Source of the DNA: Polaromonas sp. YR568
GTDB lineage: Bacteria > Pseudomonadota > Gammaproteobacteria > Burkholderiales > Burkholderiaceae_C
Length of the DNA stretch: 64,000 nucleotides
Assembly: GCF_900116715.1 (NCBI RefSeq)
Contig: NZ_FPBM01000004.1
Span: forward strand, 186,001 to 250,000
Direction: 5' to 3'
The translations under genes were made by a program, and so were the position numbers. This document shows, one piece after another, positions 1 through 7,555 of this stretch. The notes under the pieces are model-generated. The model saw only the letters and a list, made by a program, of their open reading frames with translations. It was not told where the DNA came from and made no database searches. Every line of letters starts with the position of its first letter. The stretch's first letter is position 1.

Positions 1-806
1 CCCTGGTGGTGGCGCACGCGCCTGACCAGAGTTCCCTGGCGCATTTCACAGGCCTGCTGCTGCACAAGCTGCCAGAGGCCGTGCGGGCACAGGTGCACAC
101 ACTGGATGCAGCCGCGCTGGGTGTGGCCGAGCCGGCGCTGGCAGGGCGCTTCGGTGGCGGGCTGTTGCTGGATGGAGAGGGCCAGCTGGCCAACGACCAG
201 TGGATGGCGGCGCTGGCCACTGAGATCGACCGGCTGGGCGGCTCATGGATGGAGGGCTGTGCCATCGACGGGGTGGAGGACGACCACATCGAGTGCGCGG
301 GCAAGACCTATGGAATGGACATCACGGTCGATGCGCGTGGCGTTGGCGCCAAGGAGAGTTGGCCGCAATTGCGCGGTGTGCGCGGCGAGGTGCTCACGGT
401 GGAATGCCCGGGCGTGACTTTGCAGCGCCCGGTGCGCCTGATGCATCCGCGCTACCAGCTCTATGTGGCGCCGCGGCCCGGCAACCGTTTTGTGGTGGGC
501 GCGACGGAGCTGGAGTCGGAAGACACCGGCCCGGTGACATTGAGATCTACCCTGGAGCTGGGCAGTGCCCTGCACAGCCTGCACCCTGCCTTTGGTGAGG
601 CGCGTGTGTTGCGGCTGGCAGCCGCCCTGCGCCCGGCGCTGGACGACCACCGGCCCACGGTGCAGCAGCGCGACGGCGTGTGGCATATCAATGGCCTGTA
701 CCGCCACGGCTACCTGTGCGCGCCGGCATTGGTCGACGGGCTGGTGCAGCAATTGACGGGAAGCACGGCTGTCCTGAAGGCCCTGAAAGAAGAGAGAGTG
801 ACATGA
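1..806 (+). CDS. thiO: ThiO-like FAD-dependent glycine/D-amino-acid oxidase, 5' end cut off by the window
   Basis: The reading frame is open from the first bases, so the N-terminus and its FAD-binding GxGxxG motif lie outside the window. About 266 residues of the C-terminal part are visible. They have the DAO-family layout: a substrate domain (YQLYVAPRPGNRFVVGATE, the usual position of the product/substrate strand) and a C-terminal return to the FAD fold (VWHINGLYRHGYLCAPAL, resembling the 'GHxRxGxLLAP' segment of ThiO). ThiO oxidises glycine to iminoacetate (dehydroglycine) for thiazole synthesis. Its stop codon overlaps the thiS start in ATGA, and thiG and thiE follow, which supports this over a generic amino-acid oxidase. 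Confidence 0.85.
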   Translation, partial: LVVAHAPDQSSLAHFTGLLLHKLPEAVRAQVHTLDAAALGVAEPALAGRFGGGLLLDGEGQLANDQWMAALATEIDRLGGSWMEGCAIDGVEDDHIECAGKTYGMDITVDARGVGAKESWPQLRGVRGEVLTVECPGVTLQRPVRLMHPRYQLYVAPRPGNRFVVGATELESEDTGPVTLRSTLELGSALHSLHPAFGEARVLRLAAALRPALDDHRPTVQQRDGVWHINGLYRHGYLCAPALVDGLVQQLTGSTAVLKALKEERVT

Positions 807-1024
807 CAACACCACAACACGCGATGAAGATTTCACTGAACGGCGAAGCCATTGAGACGGATGCGCCCACCTTGCAGGCGCTGCTGATTGCACGGGGCTA
901 TGAATTGCAGGGCGCGTTTGCCTGCGCAATCAACCGCGCTTTTGTGCCGCGGCCGCAATGGCCTGAACGCGCATTGCAAAGTGGCGACCGGATCGACATA
1001 GTCACACCGATCACGGGAGGTTGA
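803..1024 (+). CDS. thiS: ThiS sulfur-carrier protein
   Basis: A 73-residue ubiquitin-like protein ending in Gly-Gly (PITGG), the C-terminus that is adenylated and thiocarboxylated to deliver sulfur for the thiazole ring. I chose the ATG that overlaps the thiO stop (ATGA). An internal ATG seven codons later (MKISLNGE) would give a length closer to typical ThiS (about 66 residues) and cannot be excluded. The core KISLNGE, the hydrophobic LQALL helix and the GDRIDIVTPI strand fit the family. It lies directly against thiG, with no intergenic base, so the two are translationally coupled. Confidence 0.93.
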   Translation: MTTPQHAMKISLNGEAIETDAPTLQALLIARGYELQGAFACAINRAFVPRPQWPERALQSGDRIDIVTPITGG

Positions 1025-1846
1025 ATGGACACGCCCACGACCTCATCTCCGATTGCCCACGGTCAACCCTGGACGGTTGCCGGCACCACGATCTCGAGCC
1101 GCTTCTTTCTCGGCACCTCGCACTACCCTTCGCCGCAGGTAATGAGCGACGCGGTGCGCGCCAGCGGCACCGAAGTATTGACGGTGGGCCTGCGCCGCCT
1201 GCAGCCTGAAAGCGGCGGCGGCAACAGTTTCTGGCAGCGCATCCAGGCGCTGGGCTGCCACATCCTGCCCAACACGGCGGGCTGCCATAGCGCTGAGGAG
1301 GCCATCACGCTGGCGCAGATGGCGCGCGAGATCTTCGGCACGACCTGGATCAAACTGGAAGTTGTAGGTGACGACTACACGCTGCAGCCCGACACACATG
1401 GCACGGTGCATGCGGCCACGGTGCTGGCCAAAGAGGGCTTTGCCGTGTTTGCCTACACCACGGACGACCTGGTGATTGCCCAGCGTCTGCGCGATGCGGG
1501 CTGCGCGGCCGTGATGCCCTGGGCCGCGCCCATAGGCACAGGCCGGGGGCCGCTCAACCCCTTTGCACTGGAGACCATGCGCCGCCGCCTGCCCGACACA
1601 GTGCTGGTGGTGGATGCGGGCCTGGGCCGGCCATCGCACGCTGCAGCGGTGATGGAGCTGGGCTTTGACGCCGTGCTGCTGAACACCGCGGTGGCTCAAG
1701 CCGGCGACCCGGTGCGCATGGCGCGCGCCTTTGCCGACGGCGTGGCCGCGGGCCGCGCGGCGTATGAGTCGACGCCCATGCCTGAGCGTGCGGCGGCACA
1801 GGCTTCCACTCCCACAGTCGGTGTGCCGTTCTGGCACGCGCCTTAA
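1025..1846 (+). CDS. thiG: ThiG thiazole synthase
   Basis: A 273-residue TIM-barrel enzyme. It condenses 1-deoxy-D-xylulose 5-phosphate, dehydroglycine and ThiS thiocarboxylate into the thiazole phosphate moiety of thiamine. Visible family features are [12 protein letters not shown] near residue 25, the Schiff-base lysine in TTWIKLEV (Lys110), the phosphate-loop region [11 protein letters not shown] and [19 protein letters not shown]. It starts immediately after the thiS stop. About 20 residues after the barrel form a loose C-terminal tail. It belongs to the same operon as thiO, thiS and thiE. Confidence 0.96.
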   Translation: MDTPTTSSPIAHGQPWTVAGTTISSRFFLGTSHYPSPQVMSDAVRASGTEVLTVGLRRLQPESGGGNSFWQRIQALGCHILPNTAGCHSAEEAITLAQMAREIFGTTWIKLEVVGDDYTLQPDTHGTVHAATVLAKEGFAVFAYTTDDLVIAQRLRDAGCAAVMPWAAPIGTGRGPLNPFALETMRRRLPDTVLVVDAGLGRPSHAAAVMELGFDAVLLNTAVAQAGDPVRMARAFADGVAAGRAAYESTPMPERAAAQASTPTVGVPFWHAP

Positions 1847-1857
1847 AAAAGATCACC

Positions 1858-2493
1858 ATGAAGACAGACGCATTCGCACCGCTCACCGGCCCCATCGGCT
1901 TTTACCCTGTTGTGCCCAACGCTGCCTGGGTGCGGCGCCTGCTGGGTTGGGGTGTGCGCACCATCCAGCTGCGCATCAAGTCGGCGGACCACGATGCGGA
2001 TGAGATCGCGTGGGAAGTGCGCACGGCGATTGAAGCCGGGCGCGAAGTGCCGGGCGCGCAGGTGTTTATCAACGACCACTGGCAGCTGGCGCTGCAGGCA
2101 GGCGCTTACGGCGTGCACCTGGGCCAGGAAGACCTGGACACGGCTGACATTGCCGCGCTACGCGATGCGGGCATACGCCTGGGCCTGAGCACGCACACAC
2201 CGGCGGAGCTGGCGCGGGCCAAAGCCGTGCAACCCTCTTACCTGGCCATCGGCCCCATCTACCCGACAACGCTCAAGGTCATGCCCTACGAGCCGGTGGG
2301 GCTGGAGCGCCTGAAAACCTTGGCGCAGGATGCAGCGCCTTACCCGGTGGTGGCGATTGGCGGCATTTCACTCGCGCTGCTGCCTGGCGTGATGACCTGC
2401 GGTGTGAACGGCGTGGCGGTGGTCAGTGCGGTGACGCTGGCACAAGACCCTGAGCAGGCGGCGCGGCAAGGCTTGCAGCTGGCCGCCTCTTGA
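1858..2493 (+). CDS. thiE: Thiamine-phosphate synthase ThiE
   Basis: A 211-residue TIM-barrel protein that joins the pyrimidine (HMP-PP) and thiazole phosphates to form thiamine phosphate. It shows the family order: IQLRIK near residue 40, FINDHWQLAL, GVHLGQEDL near residues 90-98, LGLSTHT, the pyrophosphate-binding region IGPIYPTTLK, and VVAIGGIS with GVNGVAVVSAV at the end. The loop is TTLK rather than the commonest TxTK spelling. It starts 11 bp after thiG and is the last gene of the thi operon. It converges on the transglycosylase gene, with only 7 bp between the two stops and no room for a conventional terminator. Confidence 0.94.
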   Translation: MKTDAFAPLTGPIGFYPVVPNAAWVRRLLGWGVRTIQLRIKSADHDADEIAWEVRTAIEAGREVPGAQVFINDHWQLALQAGAYGVHLGQEDLDTADIAALRDAGIRLGLSTHTPAELARAKAVQPSYLAIGPIYPTTLKVMPYEPVGLERLKTLAQDAAPYPVVAIGGISLALLPGVMTCGVNGVAVVSAVTLAQDPEQAARQGLQLAAS

Positions 2494-2500
2494 GCAGGCC

Positions 2501-3778
2501 TCAAGGCGCGAGCACCGGCGCCGGCCAGTTCAGCTGCTTTGCCTCTTCGGCCAGGCGGATGCGTTGACGGCTTGGCAGGGGGCGCATCGCCAGGATCACC
2601 CACTGCGTGCGCGCCACATTGATCTGGCCTGTCTCTGCCCAGCGCCGTGCTTCCAGCCCGGGGTTGTGCAGCATGGCGGCCAGCCACGCGGCTTGCGTGG
2701 GGCTGAGCTCGTGGGCCGCGCGGCCAAAGTAGCGCCTTGACGCGGCCTCGGCGCCGCAAAGGCCCGGGCCCCAGGGCGCATGCGCCAGGTAGAGCTGCAG
2801 GATGCGCGGCTTGCCCAGCGTCCGCTCCATTTCAGCCGCGTAAAGCAGCTCGCGCAGCTTGCGCACGGGGCTGCGCTCGCCACCGGTGACAAGCAGCTTG
2901 GCCAGCTGCTGCGACAGCGTGCTGCCGCCGCGCTCGATGCGGCCTTCTTGCCCGGCGCCCTGGTTGCGGGCCAGGGCTGCGGTGAGTTCAGTCAGGTCAA
3001 AACCGCTGTGTTCGTAAAAGCGCTGGTCCTCGGCGGCCACCACGGCGCGCGCGAGCCAGCTGCTGGTGGTGAGGCGGCTGGCGCTTTTGCCGCAGGCCGA
3101 GCGGGCGGTGACCAGCGCTTCGGTGCCCAGGCCACTGACCTGCAAGCCCTCGACTTGCGGGACAACGCTCAGGCTTGCGCCCGGCAAGACCAGCGTGGCT
3201 TGTAGTGCAAAGCGGCCTTCGATGTGCGCCTGCGCAAGCTCGGGAATAGCCGCGCCGAACAGCGCGTAGCCGTCGGCAATCGGCGTCGTCGGCAATTGCA
3301 GGCGCAGCCGCAGCTGGTCTCGCGCCAGCACGCCCTGCCAGGTGGCGCGCAGCTTGCCGGCGCTCACTTCGCCATCCAGCTGGTCGCCGCGCCGGCGCAC
3401 GGTGAGCTGCACTTCGTTAAAGGTGAGAGGGTCTTTGCCCAGCCCGGGGGCCTGCACCCTGCACGGGGCGCAGCGCAATGCCAGCACCTGGCTGCGGGCT
3501 AGCCAGGTCATGTGAACCGGCCCGGTGCGCGCCGGCAAGGTCCGCCCCTGTAGCAGGGGCCCGACCCAAGGTGCGGTGGCCAGGCGGATCAGCGTTGGCA
3601 CACCGGCCTGCATTTGCAGGGGGCCGACGCGCAGCGGCACGGACCACTCGCCGGGAAGCGGCGCGAGCACCGCCTTGACCACGAAGTAGAGCGCCAGGAG
3701 CGCTGACGCCAGCAGGGCCAGCAGCGCCAGCATGCCCAGCGGCACCCAGACCCATAGCTTGGCCCGCCGCGGTTTCAC
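2501..3778 (-). CDS. GT51 peptidoglycan glycosyltransferase with a long N-terminal extension, last gene of the exosortase operon
   Basis: A 425-residue protein. A single membrane helix (about residues 9-35, hydrophobic LGMLALLALLASALLALY) is followed by roughly 200 residues I do not recognise, then a GT51 transglycosylase domain. That domain has AEDQRFYEHSGFD with the catalytic Glu, GGSTLSQQLAK, the RKLRE motif, and YLAHAPWGPGLCG with RRYFG. The domain polymerises lipid II glycan strands in MtgA and class A PBPs. No transpeptidase domain follows, so it is monofunctional and not a class A PBP. I chose the GTG start that overlaps the upstream stop (GTGA), since codons before it lie inside the EpsI-like gene. 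Linkage to an exosortase is unusual and suggests cell-wall remodelling around the sorted protein; that role is inference. Confidence 0.85.
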   Translation of the reverse strand: MKPRRAKLWVWVPLGMLALLALLASALLALYFVVKAVLAPLPGEWSVPLRVGPLQMQAGVPTLIRLATAPWVGPLLQGRTLPARTGPVHMTWLARSQVLALRCAPCRVQAPGLGKDPLTFNEVQLTVRRRGDQLDGEVSAGKLRATWQGVLARDQLRLRLQLPTTPIADGYALFGAAIPELAQAHIEGRFALQATLVLPGASLSVVPQVEGLQVSGLGTEALVTARSACGKSASRLTTSSWLARAVVAAEDQRFYEHSGFDLTELTAALARNQGAGQEGRIERGGSTLSQQLAKLLVTGGERSPVRKLRELLYAAEMERTLGKPRILQLYLAHAPWGPGLCGAEAASRRYFGRAAHELSPTQAAWLAAMLHNPGLEARRWAETGQINVARTQWVILAMRPLPSRQRIRLAEEAKQLNWPAPVLAP

Positions 3779-4401
3779 AGCGGCCTTGCGACGGTGATGG
3801 CTTGCCAGGGGCCTTGCGACTGGCCCATGGCGGCGGACCAGTACCAGGCCGAGGTGTCGGTGAAGCCCTGGCCGTTGGCGTCGACGATGCGCTCGCACAC
3901 CCTCAGGCGCTGGCCGCTGCCGGCCTGCCCGCGCGTGGCTTCAAAGCAGCGCCAGAGTTGCCGCTGGCGATCCAGTTCCAGCTGCTGGGCCGCGATGCGG
4001 TAGCCCAGGCCCTGGTAGCAATCGGCGGCGGGGTGCAGCATGCGGGTGGGTTTGTCGACGCCGCGCAGCACCAGCACTTGCCAGCCTCCCGCAGCAATCG
4101 ACTCATTGGCAACGCCGCCCTGCGCAGGCGCTGTTTCAGCAGGGGGCGCTTCGATGGCAAAGCGCGCCAGGGTACCGGGAAAGTGCCGGGTAAAGCGCTG
4201 CTCGACTTCACTCAGCGCCAGCGGCCGCAGTGTTGCGCCCTGCCACTGTGCGGGAAGCTCGCGGCCCGCGCCTTGCTGCGGCGGTGCCGTGTCTGCCGGC
4301 CGCGAGAGCATGGCGAACGCGCTCCACAGCATGCAGGCGGGCAGCAGCGCCAGCCAGAGCGTTTTGTGCAGCACGCGGTTGACGAAGCTGTTCTCAAACA
4401 T
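3775..4401 (-). CDS. EpsI-like exosortase-associated protein
   Basis: A 208-residue protein with one N-terminal membrane helix (about residues 12-32) and a periplasmic domain. The segment MLHPAADCYQGLGYRI (roughly residues 120-135) matches the conserved His...Cys-Tyr...Gly pattern of the EpsI family that accompanies or is fused to exosortases. The rest is divergent, so the family call rests on this motif plus position. Its ATG overlaps the exosortase gene by 8 bp, and its stop overlaps the GTG of the transglycosylase gene. All three are therefore likely made from one message. The precise role of EpsI-type proteins is not established. Confidence 0.72.
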   Translation of the reverse strand: MFENSFVNRVLHKTLWLALLPACMLWSAFAMLSRPADTAPPQQGAGRELPAQWQGATLRPLALSEVEQRFTRHFPGTLARFAIEAPPAETAPAQGGVANESIAAGGWQVLVLRGVDKPTRMLHPAADCYQGLGYRIAAQQLELDRQRQLWRCFEATRGQAGSGQRLRVCERIVDANGQGFTDTSAWYWSAAMGQSQGPWQAITVARPL

Positions 4402-5275
4402 GGCGTTTCCTTTCGGGGCGGCTCATCACCCAGGCAATCGCGCCGCACACTGCGGCCAGCACGATCAGGCCGACGCCTTCGTGGGCCCAGCCGGGCAGGT
4501 GTCGGCCCGAGGCCTCGGCCGCCACCAGGATGGTGTTGCGCACGATGTTGCCGCCCAGCACCAGCACGCTGACAGCGGGCAGGCGGGTGAGAAAGGCGCG
4601 GTTGCCGCGTGCCAGGTACAGCGTGACCGCACAGGCGGTGAAGTAGCCGAACCAGGCCATCTGCACCCCCGAGCAGGGTGCGTCGACGATGACCAGGTGG
4701 CCGTCCACGCGCAGGCTGGCGCCGCTGCGTTCGACCACATGGCTTGCCATCAGCAGCCAGCGGCTGGCTTCGGCGGTGATGACGCGTAGCGGAAAGCCCG
4801 CATAAAACTGCAGCGAGGCCAGCAGCGGCAGGGCCAGCACCGACAGGCCGAACATGGGCGCTGTTGCCACGGTGGCGGGCAGAAAAGCCGCCAGGCCCGC
4901 GGCCAGCGCCAGCAATGCCAGCAGCGACACCGCCAGCGCCGGCAGCATGCCTTGAACGGCAGTTGCCAGCACTGCGCCGGCCAGCGCCACGGCGAGCCAG
5001 CCCAGGGGCGGCGCGGCACGCAGCCTGTGGCGGCTGCGCCAGGCCAGCCAGCCGAGTGCGGCCAGCGCCAGCAGCCCGAGCGGGTCGTCCGAGCCGTCCA
5101 GCATGCGCCGGCCCATCCAGAGCCAGGTTGGCCACAGGGCTGCGGCCAGCAGGGCCAGCCAGACCCCGGCGGGCGCGGTGTCGATGCGTATGCCCCAGCG
5201 CACGAAGGCAGGCACGCTGACCAGGCGAGGTAAATCGCTCATGGAGCGCATGGAAAGAAGGGCAGGCAGCGTCAT
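4394..5275 (-). CDS. Exosortase (PEP-CTERM sorting transpeptidase)
   Basis: A 293-residue integral membrane protein with about eight hydrophobic segments. The exosortase catalytic triad is visible: Cys201 in VDAPCSGVQ, Arg246 in GGNIVRNTI and His265 in GWAHEGVG. Exosortases are thought to cleave proteins at the PEP-CTERM motif in the membrane. The start ATG is preceded by AAGGAG at good spacing; an upstream extension of the frame would run into the VIT/vWA gene and is not credible. The gene lies 29 bp after the VIT/vWA gene, whose product ends in PEP-CTERM, so this looks like a dedicated enzyme for one neighbouring target. No exopolysaccharide genes, the usual exosortase partners, are in view. 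I cannot assign the subtype without family models. Confidence 0.92.
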   Translation of the reverse strand: MTLPALLSMRSMSDLPRLVSVPAFVRWGIRIDTAPAGVWLALLAAALWPTWLWMGRRMLDGSDDPLGLLALAALGWLAWRSRHRLRAAPPLGWLAVALAGAVLATAVQGMLPALAVSLLALLALAAGLAAFLPATVATAPMFGLSVLALPLLASLQFYAGFPLRVITAEASRWLLMASHVVERSGASLRVDGHLVIVDAPCSGVQMAWFGYFTACAVTLYLARGNRAFLTRLPAVSVLVLGGNIVRNTILVAAEASGRHLPGWAHEGVGLIVLAAVCGAIAWVMSRPERKRHV

Positions 5276-5304
5276 GGGGTTTCTCCTTAAGGGCCGGGGC
5301 ATGT

Positions 5305-7407
5305 TCACGCGGTGAAGCGGACTACGCCCTCGCGGCTGTCCCTGCGCTGGCGGCGTTCGCGGCGCGCCAGCAAGGCCAGTACTGACAGCAGCACGATCAC
5401 GGCGCCCCAGGTGGCGGGCTCGGGCGTGCCGGGCACTTCGGCGCCTATGGCCAGGTTGCTCACGCCCTGGGGCATGGGCGATGGCTGGTTCACGGTGGCG
5501 GCATCCGCGGGCTGTGTGTTGCGCACGACCTGGTCCACGGCCAGGAAGCTGGTGTACTGGGTCAGCAGGTTGTACTGGAGGCCGAGCTCGGTGATGCGCT
5601 GGCGATGGGCATCGCCGCCTTCCAGCGACTCCTGGTCCGACAGGCCGGCGATGCGGTGGCGGGCCCACAGGTAGCGCAGCGCGGCCATGTCCTGCCCCGG
5701 CGTGGCCGTGACTGGCGCGGCATTGCGGTAAGGGCCGTTGGCGCTGCGGCCTTCAATGACCACCTGGCTGCCGGCGCTCAGGGGACCGCGCCATTTGCCG
5801 AACACCACAACCGGGCGTTCGCCGAGCACGTCGGGCAACTGGGCCGGCTCGACGTCGTAGACATCGATGCCTTCGAAGCGGGCCTTGACGCTGGTGAGCA
5901 CGGGCGACTCGATCATCTTGCGAAAGCGTTTGGCTTCAGCAGGCGCTTCGGAGGGCTGCGTGATGATGAAGGGCTCGCCCATGCCGGCGCGGGCCAGGCC
6001 TTCCATCAGGTGGCGGTTCACCGAGGAACCGATGCCGAAGGAAAAGAGGTTGGCCTGCGACAGGTTGCGCCGCACCAGCTCGAAGGCTTCACGTTCGACG
6101 GATACGTAGCCGTCGGTGACCACCACCACGGTGCGCGAGACGTCGGCAGCCTTGGGCTCGGCGTAAACACGCTTGAGCGCAGGGATCAGCTCGGTGCTGC
6201 CGCCGCCGCCCATTTCATTGATGGTGCGGATGGCCTGCTCGATATTGGCCTGGGTGGCGGGCACGGATTTGGGGCTGAGGAAGCGGTTGCTGCCGGAGAA
6301 CAGCATCACGTTGAAGGTGTCGCTGGGGCGCAGGTTACCGATCAGCTCGCGCAGCAGGACTTTGGCGGTCTCCAGTGGAAACCCGTGCATCGAGCCCGAG
6401 ATGTCGACAACGAAGATGTAGTCGCGCGGATTGATGGTTTGCGCCGTCACCTGCTTGGGCGGCTCGATCATGGCCAGGAAGAAGTTCTCGCCGTTGGCTT
6501 TGTCGCCCTGGTAGAGCATCACGCCCGATTCGATGCGATCACCGGCAAGGCGGTAGTCGAGGATGAAGTCGCGGTTGTTGGCGCCTTTTGCCTCGCCGGG
6601 GCGCAGCGACACGCTGGCGTGGCGGTCGCCTTCGCCGTCTTTTTTCACGTCGACGGTATGGGAGCTTGAACGCACTTCTTTCAGGCCGATCGGCGTGGCG
6701 ATCTGCACCTTGATGTCGAAGGCCGTGGCGGAGTCCTGGCCGGCCGGCAGATAGGGTTTGCTGATCCACTTCGCCTGGGCCTGCTCGGACTGCGGGCTGT
6801 TGTAGCGCGGACCGACGACAGTGGGAAAGACGAACTGGTAGTTGCCCGACTGCGGCACCAGCAGCTCGGTGTAGCGCAACTCGACCTTGATGTCGTCGCC
6901 GGGCAGGATGTTGGCGACATTCATCTGGAAGACATTGGGCAGGTGCTGCTCCAGCAGCGCGGCGGTTTTGCCTTCCTTCTTTGCGCTGTCGTATTCGATG
7001 CGGGCCTGCTGCTTTTCGCGGATGTTGGCGGTGATCAGCCGGTCGGCCAGGCGCACGTTCATGCCGTAGACGGCGGCGCGGGTTGAGCCGGGGAACACGT
7101 AGCGCGCTTCAATGGCGCGCTGGCCTTCATTTTTGTAGCGCTGCGTGACGGTGACGTCGGCGATGACGCCTGAAATCCGCACATCGACCTGGGTGGATTT
7201 GAGCGGGAGCTGGTCCAGGCCGGGCTCGTCGCTTTTGACGAAGAAGTAAGGGCTCTCGGTTTTTTGCCGGGGGGCGGCGCCGTCCCTGGCCTCCTGGGCA
7301 TGTGCGGGTTGCACCGCGAGGGCGATGAAGCAGACGGCCGCGACAGCGGCGGTGGCGGCCCACAGCCAGCGCGCTGCCGCCTTGTGGTGGGTGGGGGTGG
7401 GTTCCAT
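5305..7407 (-). CDS. VIT and von Willebrand A domain protein with PEP-CTERM sorting tail
   Basis: A 700-residue exported protein. A signal peptide (residues 1-37, ending AHA) is followed by a vault/inter-alpha-trypsin VIT domain (about 65-190, with YVFPGSTRAAVYGM and EYDSAKKEGKTAALLEQ) and a vWA domain with an intact MIDAS (Asp335, Ser337, Ser339 in VVDISGSM). A PEP-CTERM tail closes the protein: PEPATW at about 662, a hydrophobic helix, then a dense Arg cluster. About 12 residues follow the Arg cluster, longer than most PEP-CTERM ends. The ATG has an AAGGAG ribosome site. The adjoining exosortase gene makes this its likely substrate. Upstream lie creC/creB and an operator array. It resembles the VIT/vWA targets of the proteobacterial dedicated sortase systems, here paired with an exosortase. 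Ligand unknown. Confidence 0.9.
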   Translation of the reverse strand: MEPTPTHHKAAARWLWAATAAVAAVCFIALAVQPAHAQEARDGAAPRQKTESPYFFVKSDEPGLDQLPLKSTQVDVRISGVIADVTVTQRYKNEGQRAIEARYVFPGSTRAAVYGMNVRLADRLITANIREKQQARIEYDSAKKEGKTAALLEQHLPNVFQMNVANILPGDDIKVELRYTELLVPQSGNYQFVFPTVVGPRYNSPQSEQAQAKWISKPYLPAGQDSATAFDIKVQIATPIGLKEVRSSSHTVDVKKDGEGDRHASVSLRPGEAKGANNRDFILDYRLAGDRIESGVMLYQGDKANGENFFLAMIEPPKQVTAQTINPRDYIFVVDISGSMHGFPLETAKVLLRELIGNLRPSDTFNVMLFSGSNRFLSPKSVPATQANIEQAIRTINEMGGGGSTELIPALKRVYAEPKAADVSRTVVVVTDGYVSVEREAFELVRRNLSQANLFSFGIGSSVNRHLMEGLARAGMGEPFIITQPSEAPAEAKRFRKMIESPVLTSVKARFEGIDVYDVEPAQLPDVLGERPVVVFGKWRGPLSAGSQVVIEGRSANGPYRNAAPVTATPGQDMAALRYLWARHRIAGLSDQESLEGGDAHRQRITELGLQYNLLTQYTSFLAVDQVVRNTQPADAATVNQPSPMPQGVSNLAIGAEVPGTPEPATWGAVIVLLSVLALLARRERRQRRDSREGVVRFTA

Positions 7408-7463
7408 AAAAAGCTCCTTGGCAGGCGTGCGACAGTGCACGGAGCCAAGCATCGGCGGCGCCT

Positions 7464-7512
7464 GGGAAGGCGGTTTGAAGCTTTCGGGAAGCCTGTATGA
7501 AGTCTGCGTGAA
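7464..7512 (-). promoter_or_regulatory. CreB/PhoB-class operator array: five half-sites, 11-bp period
   Basis: Read on the minus strand, toward the VIT/vWA gene, the order is TTCAC, TTCAT, TTCCC, TTCAA, TTCCC, each separated by exactly 6 bases (plus-strand half-sites begin at 7508, 7497, 7486, 7475 and 7464). The E. coli CreB 'cre-tag' is TTCAC-N6-TTCAC, so the distal pair is a one-mismatch cre-tag and the other three half-sites continue the array. The gene for a CreB-type regulator lies 1.5 kb away in the same transcription direction. Ten bases beyond the last half-site is GATGCT (7453-7448), a poor but correctly placed -10 for OmpR-family activation. Confidence 0.7.
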
Positions 7513-7555
7513 GTGCTGTGAGAACCCGTAGGAACCCGTGAAGGCCGGCCGCCGG

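Noticed and set aside
1..60. TPP riboswitch for the thi operon
   Set aside because: The window begins inside thiO; the operon leader is outside.
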